Origin: a virus
Direction: 5' to 3' (one strand)
DNA length: 36,223 nucleotides
Virus record (IMG/VR): IMGVR_UViG_3300022927_001236
Location: 1-36,223 of that record
The translations under genes and the position numbers were made by a program. Positions 6,930-14,938 of this stretch are shown piece after piece. The notes beneath the pieces are model-generated. The model was not told the origin of the DNA and ran no database searches. It worked only from the letters and a program-made list of their open reading frames with translations. Numbering within the stretch: position 1 is the stretch's first letter; the number at the start of each line of letters is the position of its first letter.

Positions 6930-7864
6930 AACCATTATACATGTGGGCAGGCGGAAAAAACAAAATGATACCCAAATATTTGGATAACCCAGGTATTCCA
7001 ACTAGTGGCTACGACACATTTGTTGAGCCATTTTTTGGTGGCGGAGCAATGACTATTTGGGTATATGAAAACTGTCCGGATGTAAAAAGGTTTGTTATCA
7101 ATGATGTTAAAGAAGAACTAGTTGGTATTTACAACGCTATTAAAAATGATGTTGATAACTTTATTAAACGTATGGATGCACTCGAAGCACAATATATTCC
7201 TTTAGATAAAGCCAAACGTAAAGAATGGTTTTACAATCTTCGTACACCATATGCAACCAATGTACACAACTGGACTACTACAGAAGAAAGTGCTACACTT
7301 TACTTCCTAATGAAAACAGCATTTAATGGTATTTGGCAAACTACCAAACGTGCAAATGGCAGATTTGATACACCATTTGGATTAGGTAATCAAAAGACAA
7401 CAGTGTATGACAAAGAAAATGTAATAGAATGGCATACATTTTTACAGAAAGTAGATGTTTATTGTGGAGACTGGAAAGTAGCAAGCGATGCAGTAGCAGG
7501 CGAACGTGCGTTTTTCTTTTATGATCCGCCTTATAGAGATAGTTTTACAAGTTATGGCGAAGGATTTACCGATGCAGATCACCAAACTCTAATCGAGTAT
7601 TGTGTGCAAAAAGATTTGGCTGGCGATATTGTATTTTATTGTAATAGAGATGATGCACAGGATGGATTCTTTGATACACACAAAGCACATCTAAATGATA
7701 GTTACTTTGATATAAAATATACAGCTGGGCGAAGAGCTACAGAAAAAGACAAAGATGGAAACGACACACGCACGGCAAAAGCAGCCAAAGAAATATTATT
7801 ACATTCAACTATAGTAAAACCGGTTGAAGTATTTGCCAATGGATTATGTGAAGTTGTTGGTTGA
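6926..7864 (+). CDS. D12-class (Dam-like) N6-adenine DNA methyltransferase
   Basis: 312 residues. WAGGK at 7-11 (SAM-binding N-terminal motif), FVEPFFGGGA at 32-41, FNG at 133-135 and the catalytic DPPY at 200-203 identify a D12-class N6-adenine methyltransferase related to Dam and M.DpnM. It transfers a methyl group from SAM to adenine in a specific site, possibly GATC but not shown. It is translated from an ATG overlapping the stop of the EcoRI-like nuclease gene, so it most likely protects against that nuclease. Its TGA stop is part of the next promoter's -35 box. Confidence 0.92.
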   Translation: MKPLYMWAGGKNKMIPKYLDNPGIPTSGYDTFVEPFFGGGAMTIWVYENCPDVKRFVINDVKEELVGIYNAIKNDVDNFIKRMDALEAQYIPLDKAKRKEWFYNLRTPYATNVHNWTTTEESATLYFLMKTAFNGIWQTTKRANGRFDTPFGLGNQKTTVYDKENVIEWHTFLQKVDVYCGDWKVASDAVAGERAFFFYDPPYRDSFTSYGEGFTDADHQTLIEYCVQKDLAGDIVFYCNRDDAQDGFFDTHKAHLNDSYFDIKYTAGRRATEKDKDGNDTRTAKAAKEILLHSTIVKPVEVFANGLCEVVG

Positions 7865-7889
7865 CAAGTGTGTGTCTGTATGCTATAAA
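7861..7889 (+). promoter_or_regulatory. sigma70-type promoter
   Basis: TTGACA 7861-7866, 17 bp spacer, TATAAA 7884-7889, GG upstream. GGAGG at 7911-7915 precedes the ATG at 7921. Confidence 0.85.
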
Positions 7890-7920
7890 AGTGTATAGGC
7901 ACAAACACACGGAGGCACAC

Positions 7921-8757
7921 ATGAGAAATACACTTCACGATCCAAACACTCTTGATTGGGGTAGTATGAGCAAGGCAGAGTTCAAGAGCCTGGAACTCGA
8001 ATACGAGCTTGATGACGAGACAAATAATAAAGTGCATTACTACGTGCCACTTCCTCCTAAGGCTGTACCCCTCACAGAAGCTCTTGCTGTAGCATATGCA
8101 GCATACCGCATCAACAACAATACTTACATCAAAGACACTCGTCGATTTAGCACAGAAGAAAACAAGACACGGTTTGACAACATAAGTCTTGTTAAGTTTT
8201 ACTGGGATAACAAACTTAATTCTTCTAATGCACAATGGCATCCAAGCGACTTTGAGATGTTTGAGCCTACTGAAGAAGACTATGCTAATGTACAAGAAGC
8301 ACTCAAGTGGATGCGTCGGTATGTAATGCTTGGACTAGGTGAGCTAGACGGCTTCAAAGCTGATATGGTAAAAGAACTATCGCAAGACGAAGTACCGTTT
8401 AAGTGCGGTATGGGTCGTATTGCTTTTGCTCCAGAGTTTATCAAACGTGATCAACACGAAAGCAATCTTAAAAAAGAAATCCGTGTTGAGTATCGCGACA
8501 GCAAACATTTAGGTGCAGAGAAGGATAGTGTAGAAGCAGTGATTGCTATCCTTGACCGTCGTTACAGCGCCCGGTGGGAGAGCTACAACTACACTGCGGT
8601 TACTACAGAAGGTAACCTAGTGAGCTTCATGAACAAGTTTGCATATGATGTAGGTGCTATGCTACGCTGTAAGGCTAAGGTAAAAGCACAGACTAAGAAC
8701 AAGTTGTTCGAAGTAAACGAAACCCGTCTAAACTATGTAAAACTATATAAGGTATAA
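7921..8757 (+). CDS. conserved-looking phage hypothetical protein
   Basis: 278 residues from ATG 7921, chosen because it lies after the promoter and a GGAGG site; an upstream in-frame TTG would overlap the promoter. It is soluble with mixed helices and strands. A basic C-terminal segment (CKAKVKAQTKNKLFEVNETRLNYVKLYKV) could contact nucleic acid. The central part repeats acidic helices (EPTEEDYANVQEALKWMRRY). I do not recognise the family. It heads a run of small genes reaching TilS. Confidence 0.75.
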   Translation: MRNTLHDPNTLDWGSMSKAEFKSLELEYELDDETNNKVHYYVPLPPKAVPLTEALAVAYAAYRINNNTYIKDTRRFSTEENKTRFDNISLVKFYWDNKLNSSNAQWHPSDFEMFEPTEEDYANVQEALKWMRRYVMLGLGELDGFKADMVKELSQDEVPFKCGMGRIAFAPEFIKRDQHESNLKKEIRVEYRDSKHLGAEKDSVEAVIAILDRRYSARWESYNYTAVTTEGNLVSFMNKFAYDVGAMLRCKAKVKAQTKNKLFEVNETRLNYVKLYKV

Positions 8758-8761
8758 GAAT

Positions 8762-9025
8762 ATGAATCGAGTATGGAAACACTTTCTTAAAAATCTTGCT
8801 TGGCCTGTTTGCAGTCTTGCTTATATTGCGGCAGTGTCATTTGGCGCAGCCTATGCAAACACACTATTTAAAGGCGCCGGCGCATTCATTGCATTTGTCT
8901 TTGCGATTGCGTTTGTAGGCTTGCCTGTAGGTGTGTATCTTGTGCGTGAGATGTGGATAGATGCTAAAAAACAAGTAGAACGGGAAAACCGTGACATGTT
9001 AAATACTATAAAGGGCAATAACTAA
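8762..9025 (+). CDS. two-helix membrane protein
   Basis: 87 residues with two hydrophobic helices (about 12-34 and 40-62) and a charged C-terminal helix (DAKKQVERENRDMLNTI). No family recognised. It starts 4 bp after the upstream stop and shares TAATG with the next gene, another small membrane protein, so the two are probably coupled and may work together in the host membrane. Confidence 0.7.
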   Translation: MNRVWKHFLKNLAWPVCSLAYIAAVSFGAAYANTLFKGAGAFIAFVFAIAFVGLPVGVYLVREMWIDAKKQVERENRDMLNTIKGNN

Positions 9026-9237
9026 TGGATTTTTTTACAGCGGCACACGGTATTCTATTACTAACAGCAGTGGTGTTTACTGCATTTGGTCTTTGGGTTG
9101 GTCGTAGATCTCAAACACAAGAGGTTGTAGAAGCTACTATTGATAGTTTGATTGAGCAGAACTATATCAAAACTGAAGGTCACGGCGAAAATATGGAGAT
9201 TGTTAAATGGCAGGACTGGTGCAACAAGTATGATTAA
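9025..9237 (+). CDS. one-helix membrane protein
   Basis: 70 residues. An N-terminal membrane helix (about 6-25, ILLLTAVVFTAFGLWVG) is followed by a soluble helical tail (TQEVVEATIDSLIEQNYIKTE). The start ATG overlaps the preceding stop as TAATG. Architecture resembles small phage inner-membrane proteins; function unknown. Confidence 0.65.
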   Translation: MDFFTAAHGILLLTAVVFTAFGLWVGRRSQTQEVVEATIDSLIEQNYIKTEGHGENMEIVKWQDWCNKYD

Positions 9238-9242
9238 ACTGC

Positions 9243-9476
9243 ATGGCGGATGATATCACTGCAGATTGGAAATCAAATAGGTTTATCGTATCAAAATCTG
9301 CACTACACGATTATGAAGGGTATTTGGTTGTTCTAACCGACTTTACCTTTTGGGCATTAGAAATTGACAATCTTACTGAATGGTGCTATAATAATAAATG
9401 TAAGCAAGAAGGTATGACTGTACATATACCTACAGATAGGATGTTAACGATGTTTATACTACGGTGGACCAAATGA
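9243..9476 (+). CDS. small hypothetical protein
   Basis: 77 residues, soluble, beta-rich with aromatic residues (FRFW-like segments such as LTDFTFWALEIDNLTEW). No recognised family. It ends in an ATGA overlap with the TilS gene, which supports it being real and translated ahead of TilS. Confidence 0.6.
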   Translation: MADDITADWKSNRFIVSKSALHDYEGYLVVLTDFTFWALEIDNLTEWCYNNKCKQEGMTVHIPTDRMLTMFILRWTK

Positions 9477-10084
9477 TTAAACTTCAAGGCAAACTACCAA
9501 GACAGATTTGGCTTGCATGTAGCGGCGGAGTTGATTCAATGGCAGCATTGGACTTTCTCCGTCGCAATCATCAGGTAAATGTGCTACACTTTGACCACGG
9601 AACTGCACACGGTGAAAAGGCTCGGGCGTTTATGGAACGCTACTGCACCGAAAAACAGATTCCTCTTACTATTGGTGAGACACACGGCACTATTCCTCCA
9701 GGTCCTAGCAGAGAAGAATGGTGGCGTGAGCAGCGTTATGCATTTTTTGAAAAGTTCTTTACAGTGCCTGTTATCACTTGTCATCACCTAGATGACTGTG
9801 TAGAAACTTGGGTATGGAGCAGTATGCATGGCACAGGCAAATGGATTCCTTATCGACGTAAACATGTTATCCGTCCGTTCCGTCTCACTCGAAAACGTGA
9901 CTTTGAACTTTGGTGTCGTTTGAACAATGTGCAGTGGATTGAGGATGACAGTAACGAAAATATCCATTATACTAGAAACTATATTAGGCACGAGATGATG
10001 CCGCACGTACTACGAGTTAACCCTGGTATTCACAAAACTATTGCAAAGAAAGTAAAAGATGACACTACCTTTCGAACGCTATAA
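9473..10084 (+). CDS. tilS: short TilS-like tRNA(Ile)-lysidine synthase
   Basis: 203 residues from ATG 9473. The PP-loop ATP pyrophosphatase motif SGGVDS is at 17-22. The downstream TilS features are present: HFDHGTAH, REEWWREQRYAFF, TCHHLDDCVETW and the ending RNYIRHEMMPH. TilS converts C34 of the CAU anticodon of a tRNA-Ile to lysidine, changing its decoding from AUG to AUA. Only the catalytic N-terminal domain is present (E. coli TilS is about 430 residues), as in short TilS forms. It could sustain AUA decoding of AT-rich phage genes. Its 3' end has partial DNA copies near 10490 and 33170. Confidence 0.85.
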   Translation: MIKLQGKLPRQIWLACSGGVDSMAALDFLRRNHQVNVLHFDHGTAHGEKARAFMERYCTEKQIPLTIGETHGTIPPGPSREEWWREQRYAFFEKFFTVPVITCHHLDDCVETWVWSSMHGTGKWIPYRRKHVIRPFRLTRKRDFELWCRLNNVQWIEDDSNENIHYTRNYIRHEMMPHVLRVNPGIHKTIAKKVKDDTTFRTL

Positions 10085-10331
10085 TGCTGTAAAGCGCACA
10101 GAGGAGTTTTTAAAAGATCTAATGGATCCTAAGAAAACTCCTGGTGTACCTACAACGATTAGACAACGGGCATATTATCGTTTACGGCATTATCCAGGTG
10201 AATATTACTTAGATGTTATGGCAACTAAATGTCCTGAAATTTTAGAAACACCTAACCCGATTGATGACGTAAGTATATTGATGCACGATTATGAGGAGAA
10301 GAAGCGTGTACGCAGTAATGGTATGTCTTGA
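10059..10331 (+). CDS. BPSL0761-like small protein
   Basis: 90 residues. The pattern MTLPFERYNAVKRTEEFLKDL ... VPTTIRQRAYYRLRHYP matches, from memory, the BPSL0761 family of uncharacterised proteins found in phages and bacteria, which share a start of the form MT.P.ERT.AV..T..FL and an arginine-rich LLRHYP segment. It starts inside the TilS gene (26-bp overlap). The 20 nt ending just past its start codon (10043-10062) are repeated exactly at 33170-33189. No molecular function is known. Confidence 0.6.
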   Translation: MTLPFERYNAVKRTEEFLKDLMDPKKTPGVPTTIRQRAYYRLRHYPGEYYLDVMATKCPEILETPNPIDDVSILMHDYEEKKRVRSNGMS

Positions 10332-10497
10332 CGGCAAGGACGATTGGATTTATGTTACGAAACAAACAGAGCATTGCTGGGACTTACAGCCCGAACTGTT
10401 TGAAGATGCACACGAAGCAATGGAGTTTGCAAAAACATTTCAACATCCTGACAGGCCAGAAATGGTAATGGTGGTAGATTATTATGAAGATCCATAA
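10306..10497 (+). CDS. small hypothetical phage protein, GTG start
   Basis: 63 residues from GTG 10306, preferred over the in-frame ATG 10291 because AGGAGAAG precedes it and the product then begins MYAVMVCLDGKDDWIYVT, a form I associate with small phage proteins. It has an alpha-beta composition with a helical DAHEAMEFAKTF segment. It starts inside the upstream gene, so translation is coupled. Function unknown. Confidence 0.6.
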   Translation: MYAVMVCLDGKDDWIYVTKQTEHCWDLQPELFEDAHEAMEFAKTFQHPDRPEMVMVVDYYEDP

Positions 10498-10516
10498 GGT
10501 TATCGCAAACGAGTAA
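10484..10516 (+). repeat. partial copy of the tilS 3' end
   Basis: Read from 10484 the frame gives MKIHKVIANE then stop, resembling the TilS C-terminus GIHKTIAKKVKDD. The 16 bases 10494-10509 (ataaggttatcgcaaa) occur exactly again at 33159-33174. It lies over the end of the 10306 gene and the gap that follows. Read as a relic or a recombination scar, not as a gene. Confidence 0.4.
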
Positions 10517-10545
10517 ATACAAGTCATAACATAGGGAGTACTAAT

Positions 10546-10755
10546 ATGGCACGACATGACTATATGGGCTTTTCAGAAACGCTCGAAGAAGACGACTATG
10601 GACTTATTATAGACAAGAATGGAAATATAAAAGGCATCTGGGTGCCAAAACATTTGGAAGATGTAGAACAACTTCCTTCGAGCATTGTACATGCTTGTAA
10701 ACTTTATTTTGATGTTGACCCAAATGACGAAAGCAACTACCAAACAATGCATTAG
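10546..10755 (+). CDS. small hypothetical protein
   Basis: 69 residues, acidic, soluble. It contains a short beta pair (YGLIIDKNGNIKGIWVPKHL) followed by a helix. GGGAG lies 8 bp before the ATG. It is separated by 48 bp from the upstream gene and 8 bp from the next. Family not recognised. Confidence 0.6.
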   Translation: MARHDYMGFSETLEEDDYGLIIDKNGNIKGIWVPKHLEDVEQLPSSIVHACKLYFDVDPNDESNYQTMH

Positions 10756-10763
10756 AGGAATAA

Positions 10764-11006
10764 ATGACACCACAAGAACAACATGACTATAAACTAAAAT
10801 GGCGGCCTGGATATAGTGTCCAGGTCGATTGCGACAGCGATTCGTGGGGGAAAACCTATTGTCGTAAACACCTACAAAGACATCAGTGGACGTTTGACAA
10901 ATACACTCGGCCAGATGACAGTCACACATTTTCATTTGAAGATTCGAATTTTGCTGAAATATTTCTTGAGGCTTACAACAAGTACAACCCACGCTTTAAC
11001 GCTTGA
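10764..11006 (+). CDS. small hypothetical protein
   Basis: 80 residues, soluble, rich in Trp, Tyr, His and Asp (WRPGYSVQVDCDSDSWGKTY; HQWTFDKYTRPDD). No recognised family. GAGG precedes the ATG. The TGA stop is inside the TTGACA of the following promoter. Confidence 0.6.
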   Translation: MTPQEQHDYKLKWRPGYSVQVDCDSDSWGKTYCRKHLQRHQWTFDKYTRPDDSHTFSFEDSNFAEIFLEAYNKYNPRFNA

Positions 11007-11031
11007 CAAATATAAAAATAAAAGTTATAAT
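11003..11031 (+). promoter_or_regulatory. consensus sigma70 promoter for the clpP operon
   Basis: TTGACA 11003-11008, 17 bp spacer, TATAAT 11026-11031: a perfect match to both hexamers at optimal spacing, the strongest promoter in the window. The first ATG is at 11061. Confidence 0.9.
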
Positions 11032-11060
11032 ATTTAAGAAGCAAAAGGAATACACTCTAT

Positions 11061-11348
11061 ATGGAAGAAAACTTAACTAAGACAGAAGCAGTCGGTAGAT
11101 TAATCAGCTTGGCCAAAGAAGTTGAGATTAGAGATCCTATTGACTGGAAGAGAATGAAGGTAACCGAAGAGCAAGTATTTGAAGTAATGGCAGCAAATGT
11201 CATTGATCAACTTTTTAGTATACCGGAAGACCATCGAACAACAGTAGCAATGGCTACTATGACAAAGTTACTTGTAGAAAACTTTGTATTATCAACTAAA
11301 CTAGCAGAAGAAAGAGAAAAAAATGCCATTAGTACCAATCGTAGTTGA
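11061..11348 (+). CDS. conserved phage hypothetical protein
   Basis: 95 residues, helical and charged. [22 protein letters not shown] and the [17 protein letters not shown] segment resemble a small conserved protein I associate with marine T4-type phages; its function is not known to me. It is the first gene after the perfect consensus promoter and overlaps the clpP start by 26 bp, so clpP is translationally coupled to it. Confidence 0.7.
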   Translation: MEENLTKTEAVGRLISLAKEVEIRDPIDWKRMKVTEEQVFEVMAANVIDQLFSIPEDHRTTVAMATMTKLLVENFVLSTKLAEEREKNAISTNRS

Positions 11349-11940
11349 ATCAGAAGCAAAAGGCGAACGTTCATACGACATTTACAGCCGTTTGATGAAA
11401 GACCGTATTATTATGTTAAACGGTGTAGTAGAAGACAACATGGCTAACTTGATTGTAGCACAGATGTTGTATCTTGAAAGCGTTAATCCTGACAAAGACA
11501 TTAACTTGTATATCAACTCGCCGGGCGGCGCCGTAACAGCAGGACTTGCTATTTACGACACTATGCAGTTTATCAAATGTGATGTGCGTACTATTGTAAT
11601 GGGTCAGGCATGTAGTATGGGTAGTTTCCTTGCACAAGCAGGTACAGCAGGAAAACGTACTGTACTGCCAGAGTCACGCACAATGATCCATAGAGTGTCA
11701 AGTGGCACACGAGGAACCAGCGGAAGTGTACACGTACAAGAACTACAGTTTGAAGATGCAAAACGAGCATACGAAGAGTCGCAAAAGATCAACAAGCGCC
11801 TTACAGAGCTTTATGTTAAGCATAACACCGCCGGTAAGCAGTACGACGAACTATTTGAAACTATGAAGTTTGATACATTCCTTACAGCACAAGAAGCTGT
11901 TGAACACGGACTTGCTGATAAGGTAGTTGAGCATAGATGA
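11323..11940 (+). CDS. clpP: ClpP serine protease
   Basis: 205 residues, close to bacterial ClpP. The catalytic triad is Ser98 (GQACSMGSF), His123 (MIHRVSSG) and Asp184 ([15 protein letters not shown]). The oxyanion segment INSPGG is at 64-69. ClpP forms a tetradecameric barrel that degrades proteins fed in by an AAA+ unfoldase. No ClpX or ClpA gene is in the window, so it would work with host unfoldases or cut head proteins. ClpP-like phage proteins can be prohead proteases, but the near-canonical sequence argues for a true ClpP. ATGA overlap with the next gene. Confidence 0.93.
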   Translation: MPLVPIVVESEAKGERSYDIYSRLMKDRIIMLNGVVEDNMANLIVAQMLYLESVNPDKDINLYINSPGGAVTAGLAIYDTMQFIKCDVRTIVMGQACSMGSFLAQAGTAGKRTVLPESRTMIHRVSSGTRGTSGSVHVQELQFEDAKRAYEESQKINKRLTELYVKHNTAGKQYDELFETMKFDTFLTAQEAVEHGLADKVVEHR

Positions 11941-12560
11941 AGTTTAGCTGTCCAATAGATTTTCATTTACCAACACAGAAGTTGCATGATATCTATTGGA
12001 ATGAGTTTGGATACAAGCTCGATGACAGAACACTTTACAAAGACGACAAAAGAATAATGCCAGTGGTTACAGGATTTTTAATCACTGGCAAAGACATCAA
12101 ATGGCCAGTGCAATCATTGTTGGATGCTCTTGATATTGAGTTACAAACTGCTAGACTATTTGTAACTAATCCACACTGTAAGTTACAGATACACAAAGAT
12201 TGTTTGGCTCAATCAAAAGAACTTCGTTCGTGGGCTATTAATATTCCTATTGCAAACTGCGACTTGGGTATAAATGAATGGTTTGAAGATCACAACAACA
12301 ACTTTGGCACAGAGCAATTTGCACCAGGCGGCAGTGCTATAATTCCAGAGTACTTTGACAACAACTATATTGTGAGTGAGTCAATAGTGTTAAATAGCAT
12401 ACAACTGATCAAAACAAATGTATTTCACAGAAGCAACAACACAGGCAATGATAACCGTAGAGTTGTTTTAAGTTTAAGAGGAAAGCCCGATGTAACTTGG
12501 GCAGATATATTGGAGAAAGTAAATGTCTACAACAGAAGACGTGCAGAAGACAATAGCTGA
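11937..12560 (+). CDS. 2OG-Fe(II) oxygenase-like protein
   Basis: 207 residues with a double-stranded beta-helix signature: HxD at His86/Asp88 (LQIHKDC), distal His164 (NVFHRSNN) and Arg174 or Arg175 in RRVVLSLR, which would bind 2-oxoglutarate. The [11 protein letters not shown] strand and [12 protein letters not shown] are typical of phage aspartyl/prolyl-hydroxylase-like proteins. Probably hydroxylates a protein side chain or small molecule; substrate unknown. It overlaps clpP (ATGA) and the next gene (38 bp). Confidence 0.7.
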   Translation: MKFSCPIDFHLPTQKLHDIYWNEFGYKLDDRTLYKDDKRIMPVVTGFLITGKDIKWPVQSLLDALDIELQTARLFVTNPHCKLQIHKDCLAQSKELRSWAINIPIANCDLGINEWFEDHNNNFGTEQFAPGGSAIIPEYFDNNYIVSESIVLNSIQLIKTNVFHRSNNTGNDNRRVVLSLRGKPDVTWADILEKVNVYNRRRAEDNS

Positions 12561-12873
12561 TTTAAAAGGTGTGCCCACACGTCAAGAACTACTTGACCTA
12601 TTAGGTGACGAAATAGTAAATGTAACATTTGACAAACTCAGCGGCGATGAGCGTACTATGAAGTGTACACTTATACCCAGCATGTTACCAGCAGCACAGC
12701 GTGAAGACAAACTAAGTCAAACCAAGATACGCAACTTGGAAGACAAGGTGTTTGTGGTATGGGCTATAGATATTGAACCCAATGCTTGGCGTAGCTTCCG
12801 TTATGACAGGGTTAAAAAGGTTGAAGTTGATTTTCTGTTTGGCAACGGAACCGAGGATGGAGCAAACTACTAA
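12523..12873 (+). CDS. SH3-barrel WYL_2-like (DUF2693) protein
   Basis: 116 residues. DEIVNVTFDKLSGDERTMKCTLIPSMLP followed, after a short linker, by VVWAIDIEPNAWRSFRYDRVKKVE is the pattern of the WYL_2 (DUF2693) SH3 beta-barrel family, frequent in T4-type phages. WYL-related domains may bind nucleic acids or small ligands; the function in phages is unknown. It lies between two 2OG-like genes and shares TAATG with the second. It starts inside the preceding gene. Confidence 0.75.
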   Translation: MSTTEDVQKTIADLKGVPTRQELLDLLGDEIVNVTFDKLSGDERTMKCTLIPSMLPAAQREDKLSQTKIRNLEDKVFVVWAIDIEPNAWRSFRYDRVKKVEVDFLFGNGTEDGANY

Positions 12874-13409
12874 TGTTAAATCCTGTAAAACTTGACTACG
12901 ACTTTGACGTATTTTTAAATGCCGACTACAGTGTACATGAAGGCAGTTGTATTGCACACCAAGTACATGAGCTACAGGATGTTCACGAGGAACACGGTGG
13001 ATTTCCAGACAGCTACGAACGCAGCAACACATTGATTAGACAGTTGTGGTTTGACGAAACCCAGGTGGACTACAAAGAGTTTGAACGCCAGTTGGGCATT
13101 GAAGTTGTAACTGTTAGCACAGTACTACAGCCACCGGGCAACGTTATTCCCATTCACAGAGATACATTCTTCCAAATCAACAAACGTTATCCGGATGATA
13201 CACGTTTAAAGGTTCGTGCTAATATGTACTTGCAAGATTGGAAAGTTGGACATCTTATACAATATCAAGAGCATGATAAAACTTGGCACAACAGCACACA
13301 TTGGAGTGCAGGAGATGGATATATTTGGGATCACAACCATTTGCATCTAAGTGCTAATGCTGGAATGGCTGACAAATACACTCTACAAATCTCAGGCTTT
13401 TTAAAATAA
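12873..13409 (+). CDS. 2OG-Fe(II) oxygenase-like protein
   Basis: 178 residues with HxD at His95/Asp97 (VIPIHRDTFF), a distal His at 156 or 158 (WDHNHLHLSANAG) and Lys168 where an Arg normally holds 2-oxoglutarate (DKYTLQISGF). The fold is a double-stranded beta-helix of the phage 2OG type. The Lys replacement is tolerated in some relatives such as FIH-type enzymes, so activity is plausible. Substrate unknown. It ends the clpP operon; the next promoter starts 4 bp after its stop. Confidence 0.65.
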   Translation: MLNPVKLDYDFDVFLNADYSVHEGSCIAHQVHELQDVHEEHGGFPDSYERSNTLIRQLWFDETQVDYKEFERQLGIEVVTVSTVLQPPGNVIPIHRDTFFQINKRYPDDTRLKVRANMYLQDWKVGHLIQYQEHDKTWHNSTHWSAGDGYIWDHNHLHLSANAGMADKYTLQISGFLK

Positions 13410-13413
13410 TAGG

Positions 13414-13442
13414 TTGACATCTTATTAAGAGTAGTGTATATT
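13414..13442 (+). promoter_or_regulatory. sigma70-type promoter, overlapping a T4-late-like box
   Basis: TTGACA 13414-13419, 17 bp spacer, TATATT 13437-13442, GG upstream. TATAAATA at 13442-13449 equals the T4 late promoter -10 box and could give a second start. GAAAGG precedes the ATG 13475. Confidence 0.8.
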
Positions 13443-13474
13443 ATAAATATAGGCACACAGAGAAAGGCACTATC

Positions 13475-13975
13475 ATGAAGAACTTATTACTTGCTACAAC
13501 TATTGCTATTGTAACTTCATCTGCTGCGGTAGCTGATGTTGTAAGAGCACGTATTACACATGTTGAACCACGCTACGAAACAGTTTATAATAATGTACCC
13601 ACAACTCAATGTCAAGACGTTGAAGTTCCTATCTACGGTAACACAGGTGGCGGCGCCAGTGGTGGCGATGTACTAGGTGGTATGATTATTGGCGGATTGC
13701 TTGGCAAAGGTGCTACTGGTAAGGATGATGGTGCAGCTATTGGCGCTATTCTCGGCGGGATGGTCGCAGCTGACAACAACAACGGTCGCAGGGTTATTAC
13801 AGGATATCAGATTCAACGTCAGTGTAACGAAGTGTATGAAACACGTCAAGTACGCCAGATAAAAAACTATCTTATTAGGTTTGAATGGAACGGCCATTAC
13901 GGACAAGCATACACATACAACAACTACCGTGTAGGTGATCGTATTGATGCAACTGTTAGTGTAACGGCAAACTAA
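13475..13975 (+). CDS. secreted glycine-zipper protein
   Basis: 166 residues. A signal peptide at 1-20 (MKNLLLATTIAIVTSSAAVA) is followed by a domain with two Cys (in TTQCQDVEVP and QRQCNEVYE) and a Gly-rich hairpin at about 56-98 (GGDVLGGMIIGGLLGKGATG; GAILGGMVA), the glycine-zipper 2TM motif of the 17-kDa antigen-like family. The C-terminal strands (VRQIKNYLIRFEWNGHYGQAYTY) also fit that family. It would go to the host envelope and might alter the outer membrane, block superinfection or aid lysis. Such genes occur in marine myoviruses to my knowledge; role unproven. Confidence 0.75.
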   Translation: MKNLLLATTIAIVTSSAAVADVVRARITHVEPRYETVYNNVPTTQCQDVEVPIYGNTGGGASGGDVLGGMIIGGLLGKGATGKDDGAAIGAILGGMVAADNNNGRRVITGYQIQRQCNEVYETRQVRQIKNYLIRFEWNGHYGQAYTYNNYRVGDRIDATVSVTAN

Positions 13976-14187
13976 TGAGTGATTTTAAAATGGACGAAAT
14001 GCTTGAACTTTTGTACAAGATTGACAGTCGTTTAGATGTTATTGAAAAATATCTTCACTTTGAAGATGAAGAAGTTGCAAGTATTCTAGATGAACTTATA
14101 CAAGAAGAGCAAGACAACATAAACTCTAAACCAAAACTTGTTATTGTTGAGAATGATAAGATTGTAGAGTTTCCAACAAACGACTAA
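13975..14187 (+). CDS. small acidic coiled-coil protein
   Basis: 70 residues, helical and acidic (DEMLELLYKIDSRLDVIEKYLHFEDEEVASILDEL), probably a coiled coil. It starts in a TAATG overlap with the glycine-zipper gene, so the pair is coupled. Its last 47 bp overlap the convergent PLP-enzyme gene. No family recognised. Confidence 0.6.
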   Translation: MSDFKMDEMLELLYKIDSRLDVIEKYLHFEDEEVASILDELIQEEQDNINSKPKLVIVENDKIVEFPTND

Positions 14188-14938
14188 GACAGTTACGTTT
14201 GTTGTTGTCTAGCCCAAAAAGAACACAGTCGCTCTGAGTTAGATTGTGTTCTTCACAAAGTTTTATTTGATTGATCCTATATTTTTGAAATATCCAATCA
14301 CTTGTAAACTTGTTCATTAGGTCGAGATGTAAAAGCATACTTGAATGATTTAGATAAAAATGTTTGTTTGTGACACTTGCAGGTGATGAATATGGCTCAG
14401 TTGTATACACAACTCCACATCTTATATGTCCTGTGTTGAATGCTTTGCTAAAACTAAATGCTACATGAGTAATACAAGAATGTGTTAGATCGAGTTTACC
14501 CAAACTCACACCTGCTAGACAAGCATCAACAAATACATCTATTCCCCATGTTATACAATGCTGGATAATATCATTCCAATCTTCGTGCGGATTGCCTGTG
14601 GCAGCAAATGGATAGCTTATGATAAGTCTACTACCAAACGGAATATCTTTGTAGTTGGATATCGGAATACCAATATCTTTATGATAACTGTATTCTCCGT
14701 TTAGCACATAACACCGTTCTCTATACACTTCGTTGAATGCTTCAGTTACACCAGCAGTTACATAACCGTATTTGAATGAGTCTAGACCAACTAATCTAAA
14801 TGTGGTATTTTTAATCCATTCTCGATGCTGTTTTACAAAAACTTGTGGCGCATATATTTTATTTAGATGTATCTCTCTAGCATTAATAAACTCTTTGATT
14901 GAGTTATCATGTATAGGTATTGCTTTACTACTAAACAT
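14141..14938 (-). CDS. PLP-dependent fold-type I aminotransferase-like enzyme
   Basis: 265 residues. YVTAGVTEAFNEVY resembles the phosphate-binding helix of fold-type I enzymes. DVFVDACLAGVSLG supplies Asp138, which would hold the PLP ring nitrogen, and SFSKAFNTGHIRCG supplies Lys165, the Schiff-base lysine. It is shorter than usual (350-420 residues), with a reduced small domain. It is the last gene of a minus-strand cassette with a 2OG oxygenase (8-bp overlap) and an amidinotransferase, which suggests amino-acid or guanidino chemistry. Transamination, cyclisation or lyase activity cannot be told apart from sequence. Confidence 0.7.
   Translation of the reverse strand: MFSSKAIPIHDNSIKEFINAREIHLNKIYAPQVFVKQHREWIKNTTFRLVGLDSFKYGYVTAGVTEAFNEVYRERCYVLNGEYSYHKDIGIPISNYKDIPFGSRLIISYPFAATGNPHEDWNDIIQHCITWGIDVFVDACLAGVSLGKLDLTHSCITHVAFSFSKAFNTGHIRCGVVYTTEPYSSPASVTNKHFYLNHSSMLLHLDLMNKFTSDWIFQKYRINQIKLCEEHNLTQSDCVLFGLDNNKRNCLSRLLETLQSYHSQQ
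14174..14204. terminator. inverted repeat at convergent gene ends, possible bidirectional terminator
   Basis: Perfect 9-bp arms CAACAAACG (14174-14182) and CGTTTGTTG (14196-14204) with a 13-nt loop, at the meeting point of the 13975 operon and the minus-strand cassette. There is no strong T-run on either side, so intrinsic termination is uncertain. Confidence 0.35.

Noticed and set aside
7702-8295. Minus-strand frame of 197 codons opposite the methylase end
   Set aside because: It crosses the strong promoter at 7861 and two plus genes, and its product looks random (Cys, Val and Phe rich).
11323-11940. ClpP-like gene as the prohead protease
   Set aside because: Sequence is close to cellular ClpP with INSPGG and canonical triad, and no scaffold or capsid genes adjoin.
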